6,200 nucleotides of DNA, from positions 1-6,200 of the forward strand of contig WFRG01000038.1 in assembly GCA_015486705.1 (NCBI GenBank), given 5' to 3'. The notes beneath the pieces are model-generated. The model did not search any database. It had not been told where the DNA came from and saw only the letters and a list, made by a program, of their open reading frames with translations. Source of the stretch: Hippea sp. (GTDB taxonomy: Bacteria; Campylobacterota_A; Desulfurellia; Desulfurellales; Hippeaceae). Below are positions 1 to 5,826 of the stretch, piece after piece; within the stretch, counting starts at the first letter, position 1; every line of letters starts with the position of its first letter. The translations under genes were made by a program, and so were the position numbers.

Positions 1-96
1 GTACAGTGTTTTATACTCTATTGAATTTATTTTTAAAAAACATTCCACTTTTATTGGTTGCATTAAAAATTTTTTTTCTATCTCTATAGTGGGCAT
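1..96 (-). CDS. CYTH domain protein (triphosphate tunnel metalloenzyme family), N-terminal part only
   Basis: The reverse strand is open for 32 codons from an ATG at 96 to the left edge of the window, so the gene continues outside. The protein begins MPTIEIEKKFLMQP. The E-I-E-K-K-F-L stretch at residues 5-11 is the first-strand ExExK signature of CYTH proteins, such as class IV adenylate cyclases and inorganic triphosphatases, where these acidic and basic residues bind metal and triphosphate. A strong Shine-Dalgarno (GGAGG on the minus strand, 101-105) lies 4 bases before the ATG. The gene starts 12 bases after the stop of the acyltransferase, so it is probably the third gene of that operon. 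The substrate cannot be told from 32 residues. The family call rests on the single motif and its position at the N-terminus. Confidence 0.75.
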   Translation of the reverse strand, partial: MPTIEIEKKFLMQPIKVECFLKINSIEYKTLY

Positions 97-108
97 GTCT
101 CCTCCTCT

Positions 109-1122
109 CTAAATAAACGCTGAAACATTTGTTTTATCCTTTTTTCTAAAGTCCCCTTTGTATTCCTCGTCAAGCAAATCGTAAATCCTCTCCATAATAA
201 TATCCGTTGCCTTCTCAAAGATGTCCTGTAGCTTTTTAGATTGAGGTGTAAATGGAACAAAATTTTCCTTTATGTCAAACTCTTCTGATAGTTTTTTGAA
301 CTCTATCGGCTCGCCAACCCTATATATAATGGTTTTGTTACTTTTTGGAAATGGTAAGTTTCCAGCATAAGCCTTATCTGAACCATTGCAACCCACAGGT
401 ACAACAGGAACATCCAAAGCCAAAGCCACTTGAGCTAAGCCAGGTTTACCTTTAGTTAAATTTTTTGACCTCCTGCCTTCTGGAAACACCAATAGGTTGA
501 GCTTTTTATTAAGAATTGCGTCCCTATTTAATTCCAACACCTTTTTCATCATGTCTACATGTGTTTTTTTTATGTATTCCCTGTAATTTCCGTATTTTTC
601 AGGGTTATATTCACCGTGAGCTTTTTTTACAAATTCGTATAACTTTCTGTCTAATTTTTCTAAATCTTCTTCATTCTTTTCGCCCTTTACATAATCTAGA
701 AGGTACTTTAAAGCTTCGTCATTTAAGGCTTTTTTGCTTCCGAAGGTTGTTACAAAATCTTTCACAACAAGATAACCTTTTGACGGAACGGGTATTGTTC
801 CACTGAGCCTCATAAAAGAAGCTATGAATTTATTTTCAAAGTATTTTCCTTTGACCCACACCGTAATGTAGGGATGTTTTTTTAAGCCTTTTTGGTGGAG
901 TTGCCATAGTTTAAACATAAATGGCCAGTAGTTGTATCTATCAGTGTGATTCATAGCAAAAATGACAGGGTAGTCTGGAATATTGTTTAATCCTTCAATC
1001 TCTATTTTTAACTTTTTAAATTTGTATAGTGGCTTTAGAAAGTATTTTCCAATTAAAATTTGAATATCTGGTTCTTCTTTTATGTATGCATTTTCTAAAA
1101 ACTTATAGAGTTCTATAGTCAT
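109..1122 (-). CDS. PlsC-like glycerolipid acyltransferase with a large internal insertion
   Basis: This 337-residue protein shows the PlsC/lysophospholipid acyltransferase blocks. Block I is AMNHTDRYNYWPF (residues 56-68), with the presumed catalytic His59. Block III is VFPEGRRSKN (212-221), which binds the phosphate of the acyl acceptor. Block IV is VPVVPVGCNGSD (238-249). The expected role is moving an acyl group from acyl-ACP or acyl-CoA to a lysophospholipid or related acceptor at the inner membrane face. Two oddities are visible. The usual HX4D motif reads H-T-D-R-Y-N, with Asn64 at the Asp position. A charged, mostly helical-looking stretch of about 90 residues (roughly 116-205) separates blocks II and III, which helps explain why it is much longer than a typical PlsC of about 240 residues. 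The start codon overlaps the NRDE stop by 4 bases, so translation is likely coupled. The family is clear; the acceptor is not. Confidence 0.8.
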   Translation of the reverse strand: MTIELYKFLENAYIKEEPDIQILIGKYFLKPLYKFKKLKIEIEGLNNIPDYPVIFAMNHTDRYNYWPFMFKLWQLHQKGLKKHPYITVWVKGKYFENKFIASFMRLSGTIPVPSKGYLVVKDFVTTFGSKKALNDEALKYLLDYVKGEKNEEDLEKLDRKLYEFVKKAHGEYNPEKYGNYREYIKKTHVDMMKKVLELNRDAILNKKLNLLVFPEGRRSKNLTKGKPGLAQVALALDVPVVPVGCNGSDKAYAGNLPFPKSNKTIIYRVGEPIEFKKLSEEFDIKENFVPFTPQSKKLQDIFEKATDIIMERIYDLLDEEYKGDFRKKDKTNVSAFI

Positions 1123-1871
1123 ACCAGCTTAAACCTATAAATTAGGTCAGTTTTGGGTTCAACAAACCTTTTTTCCCTTATAAAAACATTATTTTCTTTA
1201 TCTATCAATAAAACGGTGGAAGAAACGGTTCCATAACCTTCAAAGTCCACAAATATGGGAGACAATTTAATCTCTAAATCTTTGCCGACGCCTGTATCTG
1301 GCAGCATTTCCAATGGAAACGTTTCCCTATCCGATAGTGCCTTGAACAGCTCGTTTATATTTATAGATGCTTTTGATATAGCTTTGGAAAATAAACTTTT
1401 TAACTTTCTAACTTTTGGCCACTCCTCGTCAAATAGACCATTGCTCAAACCGTGTATTCCGTCTTCTATTGCTTTGATTTCTTTTGTGATGCTTGATAAA
1501 TAATAAAGATTTTCTAAATTTTCGCTAACAATTAGGTTGAATGGGTTGTATTCTTCTGTTTCTGTTTTGAGTTTTTCTAAAAATTCTAAGACCCCTTCGT
1601 TCGAGTTTAAAAATTCTTTAATAATAAACCCTCTGCTTTTCTTTTTTTTGTCAAATGCTTTTGGGTCTCTAAAGTTTGTTAAATATGCCATACGCCCTTT
1701 TCTTGTGATACCAAACCAGCTTCCACCTTCTTTTTCGTCTTTTCCCGCGAGTATATTGTTATTTAACCAATGTATAGGTTCAGACTCCCTATTTTTGCTT
1801 TCGTCCCTATTAAAAATCATTATCAGTTTGTATTTTGAGTGTTTATTTAAGGCAAAAACAGTCAAACACAT
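1119..1871 (-). CDS. NRDE family protein (TANGO2-like)
   Basis: The protein starts MCLTVFALNKH and carries FNRDES at residues 20-25, the NRDE motif that names the family. GGSWFGI and LTNFRDP follow, all typical of the TANGO2/NRDE N-terminal half. I start the gene at the ATG at 1871 rather than the longer in-frame ATG at 1895. Family members begin Met-Cys, and Cys2 is thought to become the N-terminal nucleophile of an Ntn-hydrolase-like fold. The extra eight residues would also lie inside a good promoter. The product is then 250 residues with no signal peptide, so cytoplasmic. There is no Shine-Dalgarno before either ATG. The biochemical role of bacterial NRDE proteins is not settled; eukaryotic TANGO2 is linked to lipid, heme or acyl-CoA handling. 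The downstream acyltransferase overlaps by 4 bases, which fits a lipid-related setting but does not prove it. Confidence 0.8.
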   Translation of the reverse strand: MCLTVFALNKHSKYKLIMIFNRDESKNRESEPIHWLNNNILAGKDEKEGGSWFGITRKGRMAYLTNFRDPKAFDKKKKSRGFIIKEFLNSNEGVLEFLEKLKTETEEYNPFNLIVSENLENLYYLSSITKEIKAIEDGIHGLSNGLFDEEWPKVRKLKSLFSKAISKASININELFKALSDRETFPLEMLPDTGVGKDLEIKLSPIFVDFEGYGTVSSTVLLIDKENNVFIREKRFVEPKTDLIYRFKLV

Positions 1872-1876
1872 GTTTA

Positions 1877-1905
1877 ATTTTAACCATTTAAACATCGATA
1901 GTCAA
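1877..1905 (-). promoter_or_regulatory. Promoter of the NRDE-acyltransferase-CYTH operon
   Basis: On the minus strand TTGACT (1905-1900) is followed after exactly 17 bases by TAAAAT (1882-1877). These match the sigma-70 -35 and -10 consensus at 5 of 6 bases each. The expected start of transcription, about 7 bases past the -10, falls at 1870-1871, on the ATG of the NRDE gene. That fits the missing ribosome-binding site and suggests a leaderless mRNA. Prediction from sequence only. Confidence 0.55.
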
Positions 1906-1914
1906 ATTTAGGCT

Positions 1915-1942
1915 TTGACATGTTTATTGCAGTGAGTAAAAT
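1915..1942 (+). promoter_or_regulatory. Promoter of the tungstate/molybdate transporter operon
   Basis: A perfect -35 box TTGACA (1915-1920) is followed by a 16-base spacer and TAAAAT (1937-1942, 5 of 6 to consensus). Transcription would begin near 1949, leaving a short leader of about 19 bases before the binding-protein ATG. The leader is too short for a riboswitch. The promoter overlaps the in-frame ATG at 1920, which argues against that codon as the gene start. Confidence 0.6.
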
Positions 1943-1955
1943 TTTAGAAATTGAT

Positions 1956-1962
1956 GAGGGGG
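1956..1962 (+). promoter_or_regulatory. Ribosome-binding site that fixes the start of the binding-protein gene
   Basis: GAGGGGG sits 5 bases before the ATG at 1968. No comparable site precedes the in-frame ATG at 1920. Together with the signal peptide that begins exactly at 1968, this decides the start. Confidence 0.75.
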
Positions 1963-1967
1963 CGAGT

Positions 1968-2936
1968 ATGAAGAAGATTTTTGCCTATGTAATGCTTATT
2001 TTATTTGTTTTTAGTATTCAATCGTGGGCGAAAGAGAAAATCGTTGTGTTTCATGCAGGAAGCTTATCCGTTCCTTTTGAAAGGATCAGTAAACTATTTG
2101 AAAAGAAATATCCCCAGTACGTTGTTGTGAGAGAGGCGAGTGGTTCGAGGATGGCTGCAAGAAAAATTGCCGATTTACATCTGCCTTGTGATGTTATGGG
2201 TTCTGCTGATTATACAGTGATAAACAATTTGCTTATAAAAACGAGAAATGCCAAATTCAACGCGCTCTTTGCCACAAATGAAATGGCCATCGTTTACACG
2301 GATAAATCAAGGTATGCAAATGTTATAAACTCGAAGAATTGGCCTTACATTTTGTTAAAAAAGGGTGTTGTTGTGGGTCATTCAAACCCAAACGACGATC
2401 CATGTGGATACAGGGCTATGTTAGTTACCAAATTAGCTGAAAAGTACTATCACGTGAAGAACTTTTTTAAAAAACTGTTTGGTTACCCAGATTACTATAA
2501 ACCTGGCTTTGAGAAAAAGGGTAAAGTGGTTGTAAGGCCGAAGGAGACGGACTTACTTGCCCTTTTGAGAATGCACTATGTAGACTACATCTTTTTATAC
2601 AAGTCTGTGGCCATACAACATCATTTGAAATACATTCAATTGCCGCAAGAGGTTTCATTGGGGTCGTTTAAATATAAAAAGCTGTATTCTACTGTGTCGT
2701 TTAAGGTTACAGGTAAAAAACCCGGTACGTTTATTACAAAAAGAGGACAGCCGATGATTTATGGCATAACAATACCCCAAAACGCCAATTCACCGGTAGA
2801 CAAAAAAGGGGCTGTATTGTTTGTAAAATTCGTGCTTTCAAAGGATGGGCAGAGAATCATGAAAGAGTGTGGTCAGGGTGTTATTAATCCGCCAAAAATC
2901 ATTGGCGATGCTTCCATACTTGAATCTGCCAAATGA
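1968..2936 (+). CDS. wtpA: Tungstate/molybdate ABC transporter, periplasmic binding protein (WtpA family)
   Basis: The 322-residue protein begins with a clear Sec signal: MKK, a hydrophobic core at residues 4-18, and a likely cut after Ser-Trp-Ala21. The mature part opens IVVFHAGSLSVPF (25-37), the oxyanion-binding first strand and loop. REASGSRMAARKIADL (55-70) and DVMGSADY (75-82) follow, then NPNDDPCGYR (140-149) and KETDLLALL (192-200). These blocks are characteristic of the WtpA/archaeal-type ModA group rather than classical E. coli-type ModA. In that group an Asp and a Glu complete octahedral coordination of the oxyanion; Asp144 (or Asp143) and Glu193 are my candidates, placed by motif position only. 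The function is capture of tungstate and/or molybdate outside the inner membrane. It is the first gene of a four-gene coupled operon and overlaps the ATPase gene by 4 bases. Which metal it prefers cannot be read from sequence. Confidence 0.88.
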   Translation: MKKIFAYVMLILFVFSIQSWAKEKIVVFHAGSLSVPFERISKLFEKKYPQYVVVREASGSRMAARKIADLHLPCDVMGSADYTVINNLLIKTRNAKFNALFATNEMAIVYTDKSRYANVINSKNWPYILLKKGVVVGHSNPNDDPCGYRAMLVTKLAEKYYHVKNFFKKLFGYPDYYKPGFEKKGKVVVRPKETDLLALLRMHYVDYIFLYKSVAIQHHLKYIQLPQEVSLGSFKYKKLYSTVSFKVTGKKPGTFITKRGQPMIYGITIPQNANSPVDKKGAVLFVKFVLSKDGQRIMKECGQGVINPPKIIGDASILESAK

Positions 2937-3868
2937 GCTATTTTAAAATCGAGGATTTATACGTAAAAAGGGGCGATTTTGAGCTAAAAAATGTGAGTTT
3001 TGAGCTCGAAAAGGGAGATTTTCTTTCAATTTTGGGAAAAACGGGCAGTGGAAAGACGCTCCTTTTGGAAAGCATTGCTGGAATTTACAAGCATAAGGGA
3101 AAAGTGTTTTTGGATGGTGTTGATATAACGAACGTTCCTTTGGAAAAGAGGAGTATTGGACTTGTGTATCAAGATTTTATGCTGTTCGACCATCTCACGG
3201 TTAAGCAAAATTTGTTGTATTCGAAGAATAAAGACGAGAATTTATACAAAGACATTGTGGATATATTCGGTCTTGAAAAACTACTGAATCGGAAACCGAA
3301 GGGTTTGTCAGGTGGCGAAAAGCAGAAGGTAGCTATTGCACGTGCTCTGATCAGTAAACCGAAGCTGCTGCTTTTGGACGAGCCACTTTCTTCCATTGAT
3401 TTTAGTTTTCGCTATATTTTTATCGAATTTTTAAAGGAAGTGCATGAGAGATTTGATTTGACAACAATCTACGTTACACACAACTTGAAGGAAGCCTTGA
3501 GCTTGTCCAATAAATGCGGTGTTTTGATAGATGGTGAGCTTGTGCAGTTTGGACATACCAAAGATGTTTTTGAGAGACCAAGCTCCAAATCTGTAGCTGA
3601 GTTTTTGGGTTTTAAAAACACACTGCCTTGCGAGTTGATAGGCTTAAGGGATTGCTATTTTTCCATATCACCTTACGAGATTAACCTTGAAGGCAAAGGA
3701 GACTTTAAAATCAAAGCAAGGGTGATTTCTGTAAGCCCAAAGGAGAATGCCAATTTAGTAAAGATGGAAGTGAAAAATGGTGTAATTTATGCTTATTCAC
3801 ATAAGGCGCTAAAAGGGGATGTGTTGATCGGTTTTGATAAATCGAAAGTGGTGTTTTTTAAAGAATGA
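2933..3868 (+). CDS. wtpC: Tungstate/molybdate ABC transporter, ATP-binding protein
   Basis: This 311-residue ABC ATPase has all core motifs in order. These are Walker A GKTGSGKT (35-42), Q-loop Gln80 in YQDF, signature LSGGE (125-129), Walker B LLLLDEP (145-151), D-loop SSID and switch His183 in VTHN. It would dimerise on the cytoplasmic face of the permease and power import. After the nucleotide-binding domain a C-terminal part of about 80 residues (from about 231) looks like the TOBE/MOP-type beta domain common in ModC and WtpC. In some relatives that domain binds the oxyanion and stops transport when the cell is full. The start ATG overlaps the binding-protein stop (ATGA) with no good Shine-Dalgarno, so it probably depends on coupled translation. 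The substrate assignment comes from its neighbours; by itself the ATPase resembles several oxyanion and sulfate-type importers. Confidence 0.85.
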   Translation: MSYFKIEDLYVKRGDFELKNVSFELEKGDFLSILGKTGSGKTLLLESIAGIYKHKGKVFLDGVDITNVPLEKRSIGLVYQDFMLFDHLTVKQNLLYSKNKDENLYKDIVDIFGLEKLLNRKPKGLSGGEKQKVAIARALISKPKLLLLDEPLSSIDFSFRYIFIEFLKEVHERFDLTTIYVTHNLKEALSLSNKCGVLIDGELVQFGHTKDVFERPSSKSVAEFLGFKNTLPCELIGLRDCYFSISPYEINLEGKGDFKIKARVISVSPKENANLVKMEVKNGVIYAYSHKALKGDVLIGFDKSKVVFFKE

Positions 3869-4629
3869 AGCTGAAAGTAGTATTTGCCATTTTCTCCATT
3901 TTGCTCTTGTTGTTTCTAACCATACCTGTATTTCGTATTTTAACGTCTCTATCCATTAGTCAATATTTGCAGTCATTGAAAGATGGCTCTATTGTTTCGT
4001 CAATTTTGCTTTCATTGAAGGTATCCATGTATGCGACGGTTTTGGTTATTCTAACTGGTGTTCCTTTGGCTTATGTTTTGGCAAGGGTGGATTTTCCCTT
4101 AAAAGGGGTTGTAGAGGGTTTGATAGATATACCTGTTATGATACCCCATGTTGCGGCTGGTATTGCATTACTGATGGTGTTTGAGGCAAACGGCTTTTTT
4201 GGTGAGTTTTTCAAGAGCGTTGGTGTTACCTTTTTGGATACGCAGTATGGAATTTTAATCGCTATGATGTTTGTTTCTGCTCCATTTCTTATAAATTCGG
4301 CCAAAGAGGGTTTTAAAAAGGTTGATCAAAGGTTGGAGTTTGTGTCGAGGAGCTTAGGTGCAGACCCCCTTGAGACGTTTTTTAGAATTACGTTGCCGCT
4401 TGCACGGAAAGATATAATTAACGGCGCACTGATGATGTGGGGACGGGGAATTGGAGAGTTTGGAGCCGTTGTCATAATAGCCTACCACCCTATGACAGCC
4501 CCTGTTATGATCTACGATAGGTTTAACTCCTTTGGCTTGAATTACGCCCTGCCCGTCACTGCATTGATGATTTTGGTATCGATTTTGATATTCATTGTTA
4601 TCAGGATAATAAACAACATTCTGAAATGA
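3865..4629 (+). CDS. wtpB: Tungstate/molybdate ABC transporter, permease protein
   Basis: The 254-residue protein is strongly hydrophobic, with about six membrane segments (near residues 5-25, 55-75, 90-107, 127-145, 197-212 and 229-250). The EAA loop that docks onto the ATPase reads LGADPLETFFRITLP (164-178). GEFGAVVIIAY (197-207) follows, a sequence typical of ModB/WtpB permeases, whose Gly-Glu-Phe-Gly lies at the substrate path. The length is usual for the family. The start overlaps the ATPase stop by 4 bases and the end overlaps the next gene by 4 bases. The gene order is binding protein, ATPase, permease; the order more often seen places the permease second. With the two genes before it, it makes a complete importer. 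Confidence 0.87.
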   Translation: MKLKVVFAIFSILLLLFLTIPVFRILTSLSISQYLQSLKDGSIVSSILLSLKVSMYATVLVILTGVPLAYVLARVDFPLKGVVEGLIDIPVMIPHVAAGIALLMVFEANGFFGEFFKSVGVTFLDTQYGILIAMMFVSAPFLINSAKEGFKKVDQRLEFVSRSLGADPLETFFRITLPLARKDIINGALMMWGRGIGEFGAVVIIAYHPMTAPVMIYDRFNSFGLNYALPVTALMILVSILIFIVIRIINNILK

Positions 4630-5648
4630 TTTACAAAAACAGAAAATTTGATTTGAAAGGGGGTTTCAGTGTATCGAACAAAGAGATAGAGTTTAGAAAT
4701 TGCGAGTTTTTGGGTGAGAGAGGTTTTGAGGTAGTTAACTCTTCGATTAGATTTTGTAATTGTATTTTTAGCAAATTTGACGTTGATATTTTAGAGTGTG
4801 AAAATTCGATCTGTTCTTTTGAAAGTTGTAGGTTTTTAGAAAACGGTTCCGATGGCTTGTTTATTAGCTTGTTATCCTTTGATAATTCAAATATTAGCAT
4901 TGAGAAGTGCGAGTTTATAAATAATATCTCTCCAGTTTTAGAGGCAAAAGGGTCAAATGTAAATATTGAAAATAGTCTATTTTTGAACAATAGGGGCTAT
5001 GCTATATTTTCTTCTAATTGCAATTTAAATTTAAGACTGTGCAAATTTGAGGATAATGGCTCCTTTGAATTAGAGGCAAACCAGATTACTCTTGAGTCCA
5101 CAAAAGCAAGGATTTTAGAGACGAAGATTTATGGGCGTAAGAGTGGTGTGGCTATTTTTATGAGGGGAGCATCAGATGTGGAAGTTGTGGATTGTGAGTT
5201 TAAAGCTAATCTGGGTGGCGTTTATGTTGAAGATGTTTCAAGTTTAACAATGAAACGGTCTGAACTGGTAGATAATAGGGATAACGGAGATGAATTTTTG
5301 CAGGTTTTTTTAAATGAGTCAAAGGCGTATTTGGAATCCACCCGGATTGTTGGTGGTAACTGCGGCCTGTATTGCCAAAAGGGTAGCAGTGCGCACCTTA
5401 AAGATTGTGTCGTGTCTAATAACGATAAAGGTTTGTGTTTGTTTGAATTTTCCGAAGTTATGTTGGATAATTGTGAAATTAAGGATAATGTTAGAGAGCC
5501 TCAAATCTACTGTGAGGAATCAAAGTTAAAATTCAAGGATAGCAAAGTGTTTTCAAAGTCTGGCGTTCTCATTGAATTAATGAATCCTGTTGATTTTGAT
5601 TTCGGTAATTCTGAAATTGATAAAGACAGGATAAAGCTTGACACGTAA
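4626..5648 (+). CDS. Cysteine-rich right-handed beta-helix protein, no signal peptide, coupled to the transporter operon
   Basis: I do not recognise a named gene. The 340 residues are built of about 13 coils of 20-27 residues. Each has a hydrophobic strand, then a small residue plus a hydrophobic one, then Asn/Gly-rich turns (IEFRNCEF, IRFCNCIF, CSFESCRF, ISIEKCEF, VNIENSLF, and so on). This is the pattern of right-handed parallel beta-helix (NosD/CASH/pectate-lyase-like) proteins. The equivalent position in successive coils is Cys26, 46, 68, 95, Ser117, Cys139, Thr166, Cys190, Ser212, Thr239, Cys261, 283 and Ser306, so a Cys/Ser/Thr ladder should stack along the helix. Sixteen cysteines in all is high. 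There is no signal peptide and no membrane segment, so it is probably cytoplasmic, unlike most NosD-like proteins. I see no carbohydrate-active catalytic site. The ATG overlaps the permease stop by 4 bases with no Shine-Dalgarno, implying coupling to the transporter. A scaffold, metal-handling or sensor role is possible but unsupported. Its last codons overlap a promoter. Confidence 0.8.
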   Translation: MIYKNRKFDLKGGFSVSNKEIEFRNCEFLGERGFEVVNSSIRFCNCIFSKFDVDILECENSICSFESCRFLENGSDGLFISLLSFDNSNISIEKCEFINNISPVLEAKGSNVNIENSLFLNNRGYAIFSSNCNLNLRLCKFEDNGSFELEANQITLESTKARILETKIYGRKSGVAIFMRGASDVEVVDCEFKANLGGVYVEDVSSLTMKRSELVDNRDNGDEFLQVFLNESKAYLESTRIVGGNCGLYCQKGSSAHLKDCVVSNNDKGLCLFEFSEVMLDNCEIKDNVREPQIYCEESKLKFKDSKVFSKSGVLIELMNPVDFDFGNSEIDKDRIKLDT

Positions 5649-5666
5649 TTGATGCTTATTTAAACT
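5638..5666 (+). promoter_or_regulatory. Candidate promoter for the riboswitch and second binding-protein gene
   Basis: A perfect -35 box TTGACA (5638-5643) lies in the last codons of the beta-helix gene. After 17 bases comes TAAACT (5661-5666), only 4 of 6 to the -10 consensus. The predicted start, near 5673, is right at the 5' edge of the riboswitch core, as expected for a dedicated promoter. The weak -10 keeps confidence moderate. Confidence 0.45.
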
Positions 5667-5671
5667 TCTAA

Positions 5672-5770
5672 GAACTCCGAGCTAAAAGGCCTAAGGCGCC
5701 CGCTATGGCTTTTTAGCCGATAGGGTATGGATGGAAACGTCCATGCCTCCCGTGTTTGGAAAGGAGGACT
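5672..5770 (+). promoter_or_regulatory. Moco/Tuco (molybdenum or tungsten cofactor) riboswitch aptamer
   Basis: This non-coding stretch folds into a compact multi-helix RNA. Helix A pairs 5681-5691 with 5707-5717 (GCUAAAAGGCC with GGCUUUUUAGC, one G-U). It holds an exact 11-nt tetraloop receptor, CCUAAG (5690-5695) opposite UAUGG (5704-5708), capped by a short GC/GC stem. Helix B pairs 5724-5733 with 5738-5747 and is closed by a GAAA tetraloop (5734-5737), the natural partner of that receptor. At the 3' end CCUCCC (5746-5751), then GG-AAA-GGAGG (5758-5767), resembles the conserved 3' end of the Moco RNA motif. CUCC at 5675-5678 can pair with GGAG (5763-5766) to close the core. Moco RNAs sense molybdenum or tungsten cofactor and control cofactor synthesis or Mo/W uptake genes. 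Here it precedes an oxyanion-binding protein gene and follows a tungstate transporter operon, which strongly supports the call. Whether it answers to Moco or Tuco is not decided by what I see. Confidence 0.85.
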
Positions 5771-5771
5771 T

Positions 5772-5793
5772 TTACGTGTCTTTTTATTTTTTT
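5772..5793 (+). terminator. Candidate intrinsic terminator: 3' arm of an aptamer-enclosing stem plus T-tract
   Basis: TTACGTGTC (5772-5780) is a perfect 9-base complement of GACACGTAA (5640-5648), and the T-rich run TTTTTATTTTTTT (5781-5793) follows directly. A G+C-containing stem abutting a T-tract is the form of an intrinsic terminator, but the loop here is the whole folded aptamer. The 5' arm includes the stop codon of the beta-helix gene, so only transcripts coming from upstream could form it. It may act as the riboswitch's expression platform or as a terminator for the upstream operon. A chance repeat is possible. Confidence 0.4.
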
Positions 5794-5821
5794 CTTAATT
5801 TAGATCATAATCCATAATCTT

Positions 5822-5826
5822 GGAGG
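5822..5826 (+). promoter_or_regulatory. Ribosome-binding site of the second binding-protein gene
   Basis: GGAGG lies 6 bases before the ATG at 5833 and fixes that start. Its sequence can pair with CCUCC of the riboswitch (5746-5750), so it could also be a control point. Confidence 0.8.

Noticed and set aside
516..806. Open frame of 96 codons on the plus strand inside the acyltransferase gene, and similar frames opposite or inside the other genes
   Set aside because: They lie over well-supported conserved genes, have no ribosome-binding site or family motif, and look like antisense or off-frame shadows.
1872..1895. Eight-residue N-terminal extension of the NRDE protein from the ATG at 1895
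   Set aside because: It lies inside the predicted promoter, has no ribosome-binding site and would hide the family's N-terminal Met-Cys.
1920..1967. Sixteen-residue N-terminal extension of the binding protein from the ATG at 1920
   Set aside because: It overlaps the promoter and its predicted transcript start, and it would bury the signal peptide that begins at 1968 behind a good ribosome-binding site.
5776..5817. A 13-codon reading frame starting GTG (Phe/Tyr-rich), 8 bases after the GGAGG of the riboswitch and ending just before the next ribosome-binding site
   Set aside because: The GGAGG belongs to the aptamer and the codons are mostly the T-tract. The Phe/Tyr-rich make-up follows from T-rich DNA, so a leader peptide is not supported.
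5806..5819. Tandem repeat CATAATC-CATAATC just before the Shine-Dalgarno at 5822
   Set aside because: Only two 7-base copies in AT-rich DNA, with no pairing partner or known operator match that I could find.
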